From an uncultured Eubacteriaceae bacterium (lineage in GTDB: Bacteria > Bacillota > Clostridia > Eubacteriales > Eubacteriaceae), in the NCBI GenBank assembly GCA_947625585.1, contig CANQOZ010000009.1, positions 1-22,850 on the forward strand: DNA of 22,850 bases, in the 5' to 3' direction. Within the stretch, counting starts at the first letter, position 1; the number at the start of each line of letters is the position of its first letter. The position numbers and the translations under genes were made by a program. This document shows, one piece after another, positions 15,497 to 22,850 of this stretch. The notes under the pieces were generated by a model, which saw only the letters and a program-made list of their open reading frames with translations, did not search any database and had not been told where the DNA came from.

Positions 15497-17536
15497 CTAA
15501 ATTTTTGTTGGGTTTATAATCAATGAGACCTTTGAATTTAAGGCCTCTATTTCACCATTTTCATATAAACTATATAAATAATCTCTTAATTTTCCATTCT
15601 TTTTATCTTTTACGATAAATTGTCTTTGAGATGTTCCCTTCTTTTTTCGAACTATATTTGGAGGTAAAACATCTAACTCTTCAATTTTTTTTAACCTATG
15701 CTGAAGCGATTCTACATCACTATTAACTTCTTTAGCATTTTTACCTGTTAAAGTAAATACGTAAAGATCATAGTAAGGAGGAAGATTTGCTAAATCTCTA
15801 TAATTCTTTTGTTCTTCCAAAAATTTTGAGGTATTTCCATCCAAAGCATCAAAAACATTACTCTCATTTAAAAATGTTTGAAATACTTTATCCGAGTCAT
15901 CATATTTTAAAAACAATTCTGAATAATTCCTCAGAGCTGATTCAGATGAAGAATAACTAGGATAATTAAAATCAAGATCAATTAAAACAGCTCCAACTGT
16001 TCCAACATTATCAACTTTTGGATGATAAAGTAATTTAGTAGTTCCAACAATAATATCACTATTATCTATCTCAGGAGTATGTTCTCTGAAATAAGGAGAA
16101 ATGACTGCATCTGGAAAAAGAGTTTGTAAATCACTTAAGATTTTATCTAATCCAATATTTACCTTTTTAAAAGTCTTGTTCTGACAATAAGAACATTCGG
16201 AAGGAATATCATTTTTAAATCCACAAACTTTACAATTTACTTTACCATTATCATTACTTTGTAAAACACTTCCACATTTTGGACATTTTAAAGGTTCATG
16301 ACATTTTTCACAAAAGGTATAATTGAAATAACCTTTCCGGTTCATTAATAAAATAGTTTTTTTGTTTTCTTCAAGATTTTTTTTGATTCCTTCAATTAAT
16401 TCTGGAGACAAAACTTCATTCTCCGAATCAATCGAAATTTTTTTAATCTCAAAACTGTAATCTTGAGATAATTCATCTTGGTTATTCCATTTTTTATTTA
16501 CAATTTGATAATTAGTATAAACAGAGTCAATAAAATCGGTCAAAATTAGGTTTGATTTATGAATTTTAGCAAGTTCCTGTACTAAATCTAATGAATCATA
16601 ATTATTAATTTCAGTTGGTCTATAATTATCATGATTAACTTCAGTAACAAATATTGTTTCTAAATCATTAAAAGGTAAAAACAATCCTTTACTTGACGAA
16701 ATTATTAATTTGGTCTCATTATTTAAAACTTTAAGATAAAAATCAAATAATTCTTTCCCTTTTAAATTTTCACTGTAAAGAAATGGATTTAGATTACTAT
16801 TTTTCTTTAAATAATTGTAAAATTCGTAAGCTTTAAAATTGGTTGGAAATAATATAAGTACTTGACCTTGTTTATGCTCAGTTAAACTTTCAATTAACTT
16901 CTTATAATAATCATTATCAATTATTTTAATAAAATTTTTACTTAATTGTCTTTCTTTATTAGTACTTTCAAACTTATTATTTTTAACAACTCTAATTGGT
17001 CTTACTTTAATAATACCTAGTTCTTCAAGACGAGTTAATGTACTTTCTTTTGAACTAGGTATAAAACTTTTTAGTTCTTTATAAGTTGTTATTGGATGTT
17101 CATGTAAAAATTCAATGATTTTTTCTTGAACTTTTCCTCTGACCTTTTTTTCTTTAATTAATTCAATTTCATAATCGGAATCTAAATTAAAGGATTTTAT
17201 TGTACCATCTTTTCTTTTTCTAGTGGGATTAAAAGCTGTAAAATTATTTAAACAGGTATAAAAAATTTGATAAGAATTTCTCTTTAGATATTTAGCTAAT
17301 TCTAATTGTTTTGGTGTAATATAAGAAATAGGATCAATCTTATATAATATTTCTTTTAAATTTTCATGATTGGAATTTTTAATTATTTCTGTAACTATTC
17401 CTTCAAGTTTTCTATTTCCTTTACCAAAAGGAGCAACAATTCGTTGTCCTACTTCAATATCATCAGGAACTAAATAAGAATATTCTTGGTCAATTCTTCT
17501 ATTCTTTTGTTTTAAATAAACTTTAGCTACTTTCAC
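15497..17536 (-). CDS. priA: PriA-like replication restart protein lacking helicase motifs
   Basis: 679 residues; position between rpoZ and def and the overall layout identify PriA. Kept: the N-terminal 3' DNA-binding domain (about 1-100), a winged-helix-like part (about 135-185), NRKGY (399-403) and a complete zinc ribbon with eight cysteines (409, 412, 418, 421, 435, 438, 448, 451). Lost: the Walker A GxTGSGKT (region 201-215 has no glycine-rich loop), DEEH (TEVNH at 298-302), GSATPS (LTDFIDS, about 332-338), the AKGHDFP region, and the GRAGR arginine finger (about 540-550). The frame is open throughout with normal codon use, so this is not a recent pseudogene. GTG start, overlapping rpoZ as GTGA, with an SD in the Glu codons of rpoZ. 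Probably a DNA-binding restart scaffold without ATPase activity. Confidence 0.88.
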   Translation of the reverse strand: MKVAKVYLKQKNRRIDQEYSYLVPDDIEVGQRIVAPFGKGNRKLEGIVTEIIKNSNHENLKEILYKIDPISYITPKQLELAKYLKRNSYQIFYTCLNNFTAFNPTRKRKDGTIKSFNLDSDYEIELIKEKKVRGKVQEKIIEFLHEHPITTYKELKSFIPSSKESTLTRLEELGIIKVRPIRVVKNNKFESTNKERQLSKNFIKIIDNDYYKKLIESLTEHKQGQVLILFPTNFKAYEFYNYLKKNSNLNPFLYSENLKGKELFDFYLKVLNNETKLIISSSKGLFLPFNDLETIFVTEVNHDNYRPTEINNYDSLDLVQELAKIHKSNLILTDFIDSVYTNYQIVNKKWNNQDELSQDYSFEIKKISIDSENEVLSPELIEGIKKNLEENKKTILLMNRKGYFNYTFCEKCHEPLKCPKCGSVLQSNDNGKVNCKVCGFKNDIPSECSYCQNKTFKKVNIGLDKILSDLQTLFPDAVISPYFREHTPEIDNSDIIVGTTKLLYHPKVDNVGTVGAVLIDLDFNYPSYSSSESALRNYSELFLKYDDSDKVFQTFLNESNVFDALDGNTSKFLEEQKNYRDLANLPPYYDLYVFTLTGKNAKEVNSDVESLQHRLKKIEELDVLPPNIVRKKKGTSQRQFIVKDKKNGKLRDYLYSLYENGEIEALNSKVSLIINPTKI

Positions 17537-17889
17537 TCTTCCTCTTCTTCAGAATCTTCGCTAACTTCTTCTTCAATAATTTCATTATTAAGAATTTCTT
17601 CATCGAGAGTTTCTTCTTCAGAAATTCTTTCTTCAATATTTACTTCCGGATTTTTTTCAGACAAAGCAGGATTATCCAATTGAATTACACCTTCATCAAT
17701 TTCTTCAGTAGCAATTGAAATAGGATTTTCAACATCATATTTAATAAAGGGTATAGCTCCATCTACTAGTTCTCTAGCTCTTTTAGAAGTTGCAAGTACT
17801 AATTCATACTTATTATGTACTTTATCAATAAGATCATTTAATGGTGGATATCTTAAGCCTTCATATTTATTACTTTTAGATTTACTCAT
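17533..17889 (-). CDS. rpoZ: RNA polymerase omega subunit
   Basis: Small RNA polymerase subunit that helps assemble beta-prime. Residues 1-70 carry the omega core: YPPLNDLIDKVHNKYELVLA (14-33) and SKRARELVDGA (35-45), then PISIATEEIDEGVI (56-69). At 118 residues it is longer than usual for Gram-positive omega; the extra C-terminal part (about 78-118) is almost wholly Glu, Asp, Ile, Asn and Ser, ending in a run of Glu. The start ATG overlaps gmk by 8 nt and has SD AAGGA. The closing GAAGAAGAGGAAGAG codons also form the SD for priA. Confidence 0.93.
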   Translation of the reverse strand: MSKSKSNKYEGLRYPPLNDLIDKVHNKYELVLATSKRARELVDGAIPFIKYDVENPISIATEEIDEGVIQLDNPALSEKNPEVNIEERISEEETLDEEILNNEIIEEEVSEDSEEEEE

Positions 17890-18523
17890 TTTTTCCTTCT
17901 TTCTGTTTTAGAATCCTTTTTACACTACAACGTTCACTTTGAGCAATATCTTCTAAAAGTTTGACAGATTCCTTCAAATGACCGAAACGATTAATGATAA
18001 TATAATCGTAAAAACGTATTTGTTCAATTTCTTTCTGTAAATCTGACAATCTTAGATTTATTTGTTCTTCAGTTTCGGTTTTTCTTCCCTTAATTTGTTT
18101 AATTAATTCATTCGTTGAAATAGGTAATACAAAAATAGAAATAACACTTGGGAATGCTTTTCTAACTTGTGCAGCTCCTTGCGGTTCAATTTCTAAAATA
18201 ACGTCTCTTCCTTCTTTTAAAGCTTGAGTAATCGGCTTTTTAGGAGTTCCATAATGATTTTGGAATTTTCCAGCGTACTCCAAATAGTAATCTTCATTTA
18301 CTCTTTTTGAGAATAACTCTTCATCAATAAAATAATATTCTCTACCATTTATTTCATTTTTACGAGGTTTTCTGGTAGTTTCAGAAATTGACAATAATGT
18401 TTTTGGATTCTTTTTAATGTATTCTTGACACATTAAACTCTTTCCAGCTCCACTTGGACCTGAAACAACAAATAATAACCCTTGTTTAAGAGTAAATTCC
18501 TTTTGAAAGTTAATACTATTCAA
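17882..18523 (-). CDS. gmk: Guanylate kinase
   Basis: Phosphorylates GMP to GDP with ATP. 213 residues. P-loop SGPSGAGKS (21-29), then SETTRKPRKNEINGREYYF (about 47-65, GMP binding), YGTP (91-94) and DVILEIEPQGAAQVR (107-121). Begins at TTG 18523 in this reading, inside the last codons of yicC; no ATG lies between there and the P-loop, so the start is TTG or a nearby rare codon. The gmk-rpoZ pair is typical, but remA (DUF370), usually between yicC and gmk, is absent. Confidence 0.95.
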   Translation of the reverse strand: MNSINFQKEFTLKQGLLFVVSGPSGAGKSLMCQEYIKKNPKTLLSISETTRKPRKNEINGREYYFIDEELFSKRVNEDYYLEYAGKFQNHYGTPKKPITQALKEGRDVILEIEPQGAAQVRKAFPSVISIFVLPISTNELIKQIKGRKTETEEQINLRLSDLQKEIEQIRFYDYIIINRFGHLKESVKLLEDIAQSERCSVKRILKQKEGKNE

Positions 18524-19391
18524 TATTTTGAACCTGTTCCCTTATTTTTTCTACTTCAGCTTTCATATCAACAACATCTGTTTTAATTTCAAAATTATCA
18601 GTTTTTGAACCAATAGTATTGATTTCTCTATTAACTTCTTGAATTAAAAAGTCCATTTTTCTACCGATTGATCCCTCTTTTTCAATTAATTCATCTAATT
18701 GATTTAAATGACTATCTAATCGAGTAATTTCTTCATCAATAGCTAATTTATCTGCAAGGACTGCTACTTCAGTTAAAAACCTTGATTCATCAAGTTCAAC
18801 TTCTGCAGTACTTAATTCTAATCTTTCCTTTAATTTTTTTTGTGATTCTTTTATACTTTCAGGTGCTAGTTCTTTAATTTCCTCTAATAGATTCTGAGTA
18901 ATTATTAAGTGATTTTTAATATCATTTTTTAAGTTAGCTCCTTCAATTTCTCTAGACTTTACTAGGTTTGTAATTGCTTCTTTTAATATAGGTTCAAGAA
19001 ATCCCCAAATATCATCTGTGTCTTCTCTATTTTCTTTAATCATTATTATGTCAGGGAAATTACCAAAATCAGCTAAATCAATTGAAGCTTCTATTAAAGT
19101 ATTATAATTTAATAACTCATCTAAGGCTTGAGAATAGCTCTTTGCTAAATTTTCATTTACAACTAATTCATTAGATTGATTTAAATTTTTATAATTTACA
19201 AAAATATCAACCTTACCTCTATCGATTTTTCCGTTAATTAAATTTCTAATTTTTAAATCTAAAGCATTTAATACAGGCGGCATTCTTACATTAATATCTT
19301 TATAACGATTATTAACCGTTTTTATTTCAATGCTGCAATTTCGATTATCTTCTTCTTTTTCAGCTCGACCAAATCCAGTCATACTTTTCAA
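18516..19391 (-). CDS. yicC: YicC/YloC-family endoribonuclease
   Basis: 291 residues. The N-terminal SMTGFGRAE (3-11) and VNNRYKDINVRMP (26-38) and the C-terminal GRKMDFLIQEVNREINTIGSK (about 243-263) with EKIREQVQNIE at the very end are hallmark family motifs. YicC-type proteins form oligomeric RNases that cleave RNA and take part in sRNA and mRNA decay. The start is TTG at 19391, because GGGGAGG within the dapF end lies 7 nt before it; the ATG at 19382 is too far from this SD. TTG overlaps the dapF stop by 4 nt. Confidence 0.93.
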   Translation of the reverse strand: MKSMTGFGRAEKEEDNRNCSIEIKTVNNRYKDINVRMPPVLNALDLKIRNLINGKIDRGKVDIFVNYKNLNQSNELVVNENLAKSYSQALDELLNYNTLIEASIDLADFGNFPDIIMIKENREDTDDIWGFLEPILKEAITNLVKSREIEGANLKNDIKNHLIITQNLLEEIKELAPESIKESQKKLKERLELSTAEVELDESRFLTEVAVLADKLAIDEEITRLDSHLNQLDELIEKEGSIGRKMDFLIQEVNREINTIGSKTDNFEIKTDVVDMKAEVEKIREQVQNIE

Positions 19392-20185
19392 ATATCTACC
19401 TCCCCATTAAACACTTTCTTTACTGGACCACTTAAAAGTATCTCATTACCCGTTAAGTCAACTGTTAAACAACCACCAGGAGTTAAAACATTGATAATTT
19501 TAGAAGTTAATCCAATTTTATTAGTTATAACAGCACTTGCACAAGCTCCAGTACCACAAGCTAATGTAAAACCATCTCCTCTTTCACAAGTTCGAACTTC
19601 AATATTATTTTTATCTATTACTTTAACTAAGTTAATATTGGTCCCATTCAACAAATTATTATTTTGAGTTAATTCTTCTATTGTTTTATCACTAATTTCA
19701 TTAAGATTATTTAAAACAATTACTCCATGTGGATTTCCCATCGAGACGTAATTTATTGAATACAATTTATTATTTTCTTTAAACTGACTTGAAAGATTTT
19801 TACTTTTTAAACCAATTTCTTTATAATCATAACTTTCTCTTGGTAGAGAAACATTAATCATTTTTCCTAAAGTTATTTTGTGTCTTCCGGATAAGCTATT
19901 TATAATAAATTGATCCTCAGTTTCTGTATTTTCACTTATAAAATGAGCAGTACATCTCATTCCATTACCACACATTTCAGCTAAAGAACCATCAGAATTA
20001 TAATAATTCATGTAATAATCACCATCATGTCTTTCAGCTAATATTAATCCGTCTGCACCGATTCCATAATGACGATCACATAAATTTTTTATTTGATTTT
20101 TGCTTAATTTGATAGAATTATCAAGGTTATTAATTATAATAAAATCATTTCCACAACCTTGATATTTTGAAAATTTAATTTTCAT
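19388..20185 (-). CDS. dapF: Diaminopimelate epimerase
   Basis: Interconverts LL- and meso-diaminopimelate for lysine and peptidoglycan. 265 residues from the ATG at 20185. The two-cysteine racemase mechanism is visible: Cys72 in MCGNGMRC and Cys210 in ACGTGACAS, with GCGNDF (10-15) and NPHG (151-154). An ATG three codons upstream (20194) is possible, but the only good -10 box (20198-20203) would put transcription start near 20191, downstream of it, so a nearly leaderless mRNA starting at 20185 is preferred; no SD is seen. First gene of the 14-gene run, divergent from rqcH. Confidence 0.95.
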   Translation of the reverse strand: MKIKFSKYQGCGNDFIIINNLDNSIKLSKNQIKNLCDRHYGIGADGLILAERHDGDYYMNYYNSDGSLAEMCGNGMRCTAHFISENTETEDQFIINSLSGRHKITLGKMINVSLPRESYDYKEIGLKSKNLSSQFKENNKLYSINYVSMGNPHGVIVLNNLNEISDKTIEELTQNNNLLNGTNINLVKVIDKNNIEVRTCERGDGFTLACGTGACASAVITNKIGLTSKIINVLTPGGCLTVDLTGNEILLSGPVKKVFNGEVDI

Positions 20186-20197
20186 AAGTATCATTTT

Positions 20198-20226
20198 ATT
20201 ATACCAAAGCGAGTATATTATGCCAT
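20198..20226 (-). promoter_or_regulatory. Probable dapF operon promoter
   Basis: On the minus strand ATGGCA (20226-20221, 4 of 6 to TTGACA), a 17-nt spacer and a perfect TATAAT (20203-20198). The -35 overlaps the rqcH start codon on the other strand. Predicted start is about 5 nt before the dapF ATG. The plus strand of the same spot reads TATTAT, a possible -10 for rqcH. Confidence 0.5.
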
Positions 20227-21968
20227 TTGATGGATTATTAACTAAAGCATTAATTGAAGAATTAAAAGAAGAAATAATAGGTTCTAAGGTTAGAAAAATA
20301 TATCAACCTGAGAATGATGAAATAAGATTAATTTTAAATAAAAGCGGAGAAAATATAAATTTATTAATAAGTGCAAATTCTAGTAATAGTAGAGTACATT
20401 TATTTAAAGAAGCAAAACTCAATCCTGCTTCTCCTCCGAGTTTTTGTATGATTCTAAGAAAACATTTAATTAACTGCGAGGTAATTAATGTTTCTCAATT
20501 AGATTCAGATAGAGTCATTATAATTTCTTTCAGAGGATATACTGATTTAGGAGAAATTATAGAAAAACGACTAATCTGTGAAATAACTGGTCATAATAGT
20601 AATATTATTTTAACTAAAGTAGAAAATGGCACTGAAATAATTATAGATAGTATAAAAAAAGTTGGTTCTTTAAAAAGCCAGTTCCGTCATATACTACCTG
20701 GAATTCCTTATAAAGCTCCTCCAAAAGGAGATAAACTTTCATTATTTAATTTTAATGATTGTGATTTAAAAACAAGAGTGATAACTTCAAAGGATACTAT
20801 TGAGAAATTTTTTATCAAAAATTTTCTTGGAGTTTCTCCTAAATTAGTACGTGAAATTTGTTTTAGAAATAATATTAATTCGAACGAATTAATTAACACA
20901 TTATCAGATAATCTTATAGATCAATTGATTGAAGATTTTCATAAATTAAAATATTTAAGTCCATCTTTTCTAGAATTTCATTTAAAAGGTGAATTGTTAG
21001 ATTATTATATCCTAGACTTAAAACATTTAGGGTCAAATATAACAAACTTTCAATCTTTAAGCGAATTACTTGAAGACTATTATCATTTAAGAGATAAACG
21101 TCTATATTTTCGAAATAAAAGTCAAAACTTAAGACATCAAATAGAAACAATTCGTAAACGAAAAGCTAAAAAAATTCAGAATCTAGATAGAGATCTAAAC
21201 AAATCAAAAGATAATAATAAAAACAAATTATACGCTGATCTTATTACTGCAAATATTTGGCAATTAGAAAAAGGACTTAAAGAAGCAGAGCTTACAGATT
21301 ATACAAAGGAACCACCTGAAACTGTTAAGGTTCCATTAAAGATAAACGAAACTCCTTCTCAAAATGCCCAAAGATTTTACAAAAAATATAGCAAGAATAA
21401 AAGAGCACAGGTAGAACTTCAAGCACAATTAGATAAAACTTTAGAAGAGTTAGATTATATTGACTCATTACTGAATGCGTTAGAAGTTTCATCAGAAGTA
21501 GATGATTTAAATGAAATTCTTTATGAGTTTAGTAACTCCAATTTAATTAAAAAAAGAATAAAGTCTAAAGATAAATATAACTTAAAACCTGCTAAACCTC
21601 TTCATTTTATTTCTTCAGAAGGTTTTGATATTTATGTTGGCAAAAATAATATTCAGAACGATTATATTTCAACAAAATTAGGTAAAGATGAAGATTGTTG
21701 GCTCCATGTTAAAGATGCACCTGGAAGTCATGTCCTTATTGTCGCTAATGACCGTTTTATTACAGAACAAACTGTATTAGAAGGAGGAATGCTTGCAGCC
21801 TATTACAGTAGTCAAAAACAATCAGAAAACATTCCGGTAGATTATATGGAATTTAAATTTGTGAAAAAACCAAAGAATGCCAAACCAGGACAAGTTATAT
21901 TTACGGACCATAATACGATGTTTGTAACTCCAGATATAGAACATATAAAAAATTTAAAACAGGAATAA
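20220..21968 (+). CDS. rqcH: Ribosome quality control factor RqcH (NFACT family)
   Basis: Binds stalled 50S-peptidyl-tRNA complexes and directs C-terminal Ala tailing of the nascent chain. 582 residues. The N-terminus MPFDGLLTKALIEEL fixes the start. NFACT-N includes Asp97-Arg98 (LDSDRV), the pair needed for tRNA(Ala) recruitment; a helix-hairpin and a long coiled coil (about 290-430) follow; the NFACT-R domain (about 450-560) has WLHVKDAPGSHVLI and the AAYYS segment. Only a weak GAG-like SD precedes the ATG. It is divergent from dapF and convergent with ribF. In other Firmicutes it is also found near yicC. Older names are FbpA or fibronectin-binding protein. Confidence 0.96.
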   Translation: MPFDGLLTKALIEELKEEIIGSKVRKIYQPENDEIRLILNKSGENINLLISANSSNSRVHLFKEAKLNPASPPSFCMILRKHLINCEVINVSQLDSDRVIIISFRGYTDLGEIIEKRLICEITGHNSNIILTKVENGTEIIIDSIKKVGSLKSQFRHILPGIPYKAPPKGDKLSLFNFNDCDLKTRVITSKDTIEKFFIKNFLGVSPKLVREICFRNNINSNELINTLSDNLIDQLIEDFHKLKYLSPSFLEFHLKGELLDYYILDLKHLGSNITNFQSLSELLEDYYHLRDKRLYFRNKSQNLRHQIETIRKRKAKKIQNLDRDLNKSKDNNKNKLYADLITANIWQLEKGLKEAELTDYTKEPPETVKVPLKINETPSQNAQRFYKKYSKNKRAQVELQAQLDKTLEELDYIDSLLNALEVSSEVDDLNEILYEFSNSNLIKKRIKSKDKYNLKPAKPLHFISSEGFDIYVGKNNIQNDYISTKLGKDEDCWLHVKDAPGSHVLIVANDRFITEQTVLEGGMLAAYYSSQKQSENIPVDYMEFKFVKKPKNAKPGQVIFTDHNTMFVTPDIEHIKNLKQE

Positions 21969-21995
21969 ATTTTATTTTTTATTCCTGTATTTTTT
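21959..21995. terminator. Bidirectional terminator shared by rqcH and ribF
   Basis: Stem ACAGGAATAAA (21959-21969) with TTTATTCCTGT (21978-21988), 11 bp and an 8-nt loop. ATTTTTT follows on the plus strand; on the minus strand TTTTAAATTTTT follows. The stem includes the rqcH stop codon, and the last codons and stop of ribF, so one hairpin serves two converging genes 3 bp apart. Confidence 0.85.
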
Positions 21996-22774
21996 ATCAA
22001 CAAAATCGATATCACTTTTTATTCTATCGAACAATTCTTCGAGATTCTTAAATTTTTTCTCCCCTCGAATAAAATCAATAAACTCTAATTCTACTTTTTT
22101 ATCATATAAGTTTCCGTCAAAGTCATACAAATAGGTTTCAATTGCATAAGGATGATCAGGAAAAGTTGGATTAAAACCTAAGTTTGTTAGTCCATCATAC
22201 CAAATATCATCAACTTTCATTTTTGTGTAATAAACTCCACTCTTAGGTAATATTATTTTTTCATCAATTTTTAAGTTAGCTGTTGGAACTCCAAAAGTAT
22301 TTCCCAAATGCTTTCCTTTAGTGATTCTGCCTTGAATTTTAAAATTTTCACCTAAATATTTTTTTATTTCAGATACTTTTCCTTCTCTAATTAAATCACG
22401 AATTAAAGTACTACTTACTCTTAAATTATCAATAATTAAAGGTTCAATTATTTCGACATTAAAATTATACTTCTTACCTAGTTCTTTTAGTTTTTCTACA
22501 TCACCTTCACCTTTATAACCAAAGGTATAATTAAATCCGACCACAATAGAATCAATTTCGAATTTTTCTAATAAAAAATCCCTTATAAAATCTTCCGGAT
22601 TAAGTTTTCGTAAGCTATTAGAAAAGGGTTCAAAATGAACTTCATTAATTCCACTTTGTTTAATTTTTTTTTCTTTACTACTATTCGTAGTTAATAGTTT
22701 TGGAGTATATCTAGGAAAAATTTCTGTTAAAGGATGATTTTCAAATGTTAAAACAGAACTTTTTATATTTTTCT
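21972..22774 (-). CDS. ribF: Bifunctional riboflavin kinase/FAD synthetase, 5' part removed by intron
   Basis: Makes FMN and then FAD. The frame stays open past the GTG at 22544 to 22774, giving 266 residues: SSVLTFENHP, PRYTPKLLTT, NPEDFIRDFLLEKF and VVGFNYTFGYKGEGD of the FAD-synthetase domain, then the riboflavin kinase domain with GRITKGKHLGNTFGVPTANL and NPTFPD...ETYLYDFDGNLYDK. About 40 N-terminal residues, including the GxFDGxHxGH nucleotide-binding motif, are missing: at 22774/22775 the coding sequence meets a group II intron 3' end in phase 1 of a codon. The rest of the 5' exon should lie beyond the window. The gene could still be made if the intron splices; otherwise it is disrupted. 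Confidence 0.93.
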
Positions 22775-22850
22775 ATATCGATAGGTAAACTTTTGAAATT
22801 ATCTCCAGCTTTTCCCCCGATCCACACCGTACGTGCGACTTTCACCGCAT
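22775..22850 (-). mobile_element. 3' end of a group II intron inserted in ribF
   Basis: Read on the minus strand from 22850: the 3' part of domain V (GCGGT-GAAA-GTCGC stem with GNRA loop, the AC bulge and the TACGG lower-stem strand), a GGGGGAAAA link, then domain VI. Domain VI pairs AAGCT with AGTTT and has a bulged branch A complementary to 22782 between G-T/G-C pairs, 7 nt before the 3' end ATCGATAT (an AY terminus) at 22775. Sense orientation relative to ribF. The 5' half of domain V and the rest of the intron, including any reverse transcriptase, lie outside the window. Confidence 0.85.

Noticed and set aside
15497..17536. That priA is a frameshifted pseudogene
   Set aside because: The frame is continuous, the zinc ribbon is complete, and start and stop are coupled to neighbours; motif loss without disruption fits a functional change better.
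20708..21150. Two minus-strand frames inside rqcH
   Set aside because: Antisense shadows in a conserved gene; hydrophobic composition follows from the AT-rich complement.
1..22850. CRISPR arrays, tRNA or rRNA genes, riboswitches, toxin-antitoxin or defence genes
   Set aside because: No regular direct repeats, tRNA-like cloverleaf, rRNA segments or matching proteins were seen on either strand.

Overview
The window is a very AT-rich (roughly 70% A+T by eye) piece of a low-GC Firmicutes chromosome, most likely from a clostridial-type lineage. The gene order follows the Bacillus/Clostridium yicC-gmk-rpoZ-priA-def-fmt-rsmB-rlmN-prpC-prkC-rsgA-thiN block and the rpmB-yloU-fakA-recG-rsmD-coaD block. 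The four-gene-pair overlaps of the type ATGA/GTGA show TGA used as a stop, so this is not a mollicute code. Genus cannot be named from sequence alone. It is a housekeeping region; I see no defence, toxin or secondary-metabolite locus.

Layout from left to right. 1-813 has no convincing gene. It holds structured-looking sequence at the extreme left edge, a perfect 50-bp palindrome (601-650) centred on a cre-like motif, and an operon-end hairpin. 814-6348 (minus strand) carries yloU (Asp23), fakA, recG, rsmD, coaD and a coiled-coil protein of unknown function; a hairpin sits just in front of recG. rpmB (6668-6856, plus strand) stands alone with its own promoter and a bidirectional terminator. 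6891-20185 (minus) is one tightly packed, largely overlapping run of 14 genes: dapF, yicC, gmk, rpoZ, priA, def, fmt, yugP, rsmB, rlmN, prpC, prkC, rsgA, thiN. rqcH (20220-21968, plus) diverges from dapF with 34 bp between start codons and converges on ribF with 3 bp between stop codons.

The genes serve translation and its quality control (fmt, def, rlmN, rsmB, rsmD, rsgA, rpmB, rqcH), transcription (rpoZ), nucleotide and cofactor supply (gmk, thiN, coaD, ribF), DNA repair and replication restart (recG, priA), cell-wall precursor supply and sensing (dapF, prkC/prpC), fatty-acid activation (fakA) and RNA decay (yicC).

The three most notable observations: (1) PriA keeps all eight zinc-ribbon cysteines and its N-terminal DNA-binding domain but has lost the Walker A, DEEH, GSATPS and GRAGR helicase motifs. 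(2) ribF is cut after about its first 40 codons by the 3' end of a group II intron (partial domain V, domain VI, branch A and 3' splice site visible) lying in the sense orientation. (3) The perfect 50-bp palindrome at 601-650 matches the CcpA cre consensus at its centre and is flanked by promoter-like hexamers.
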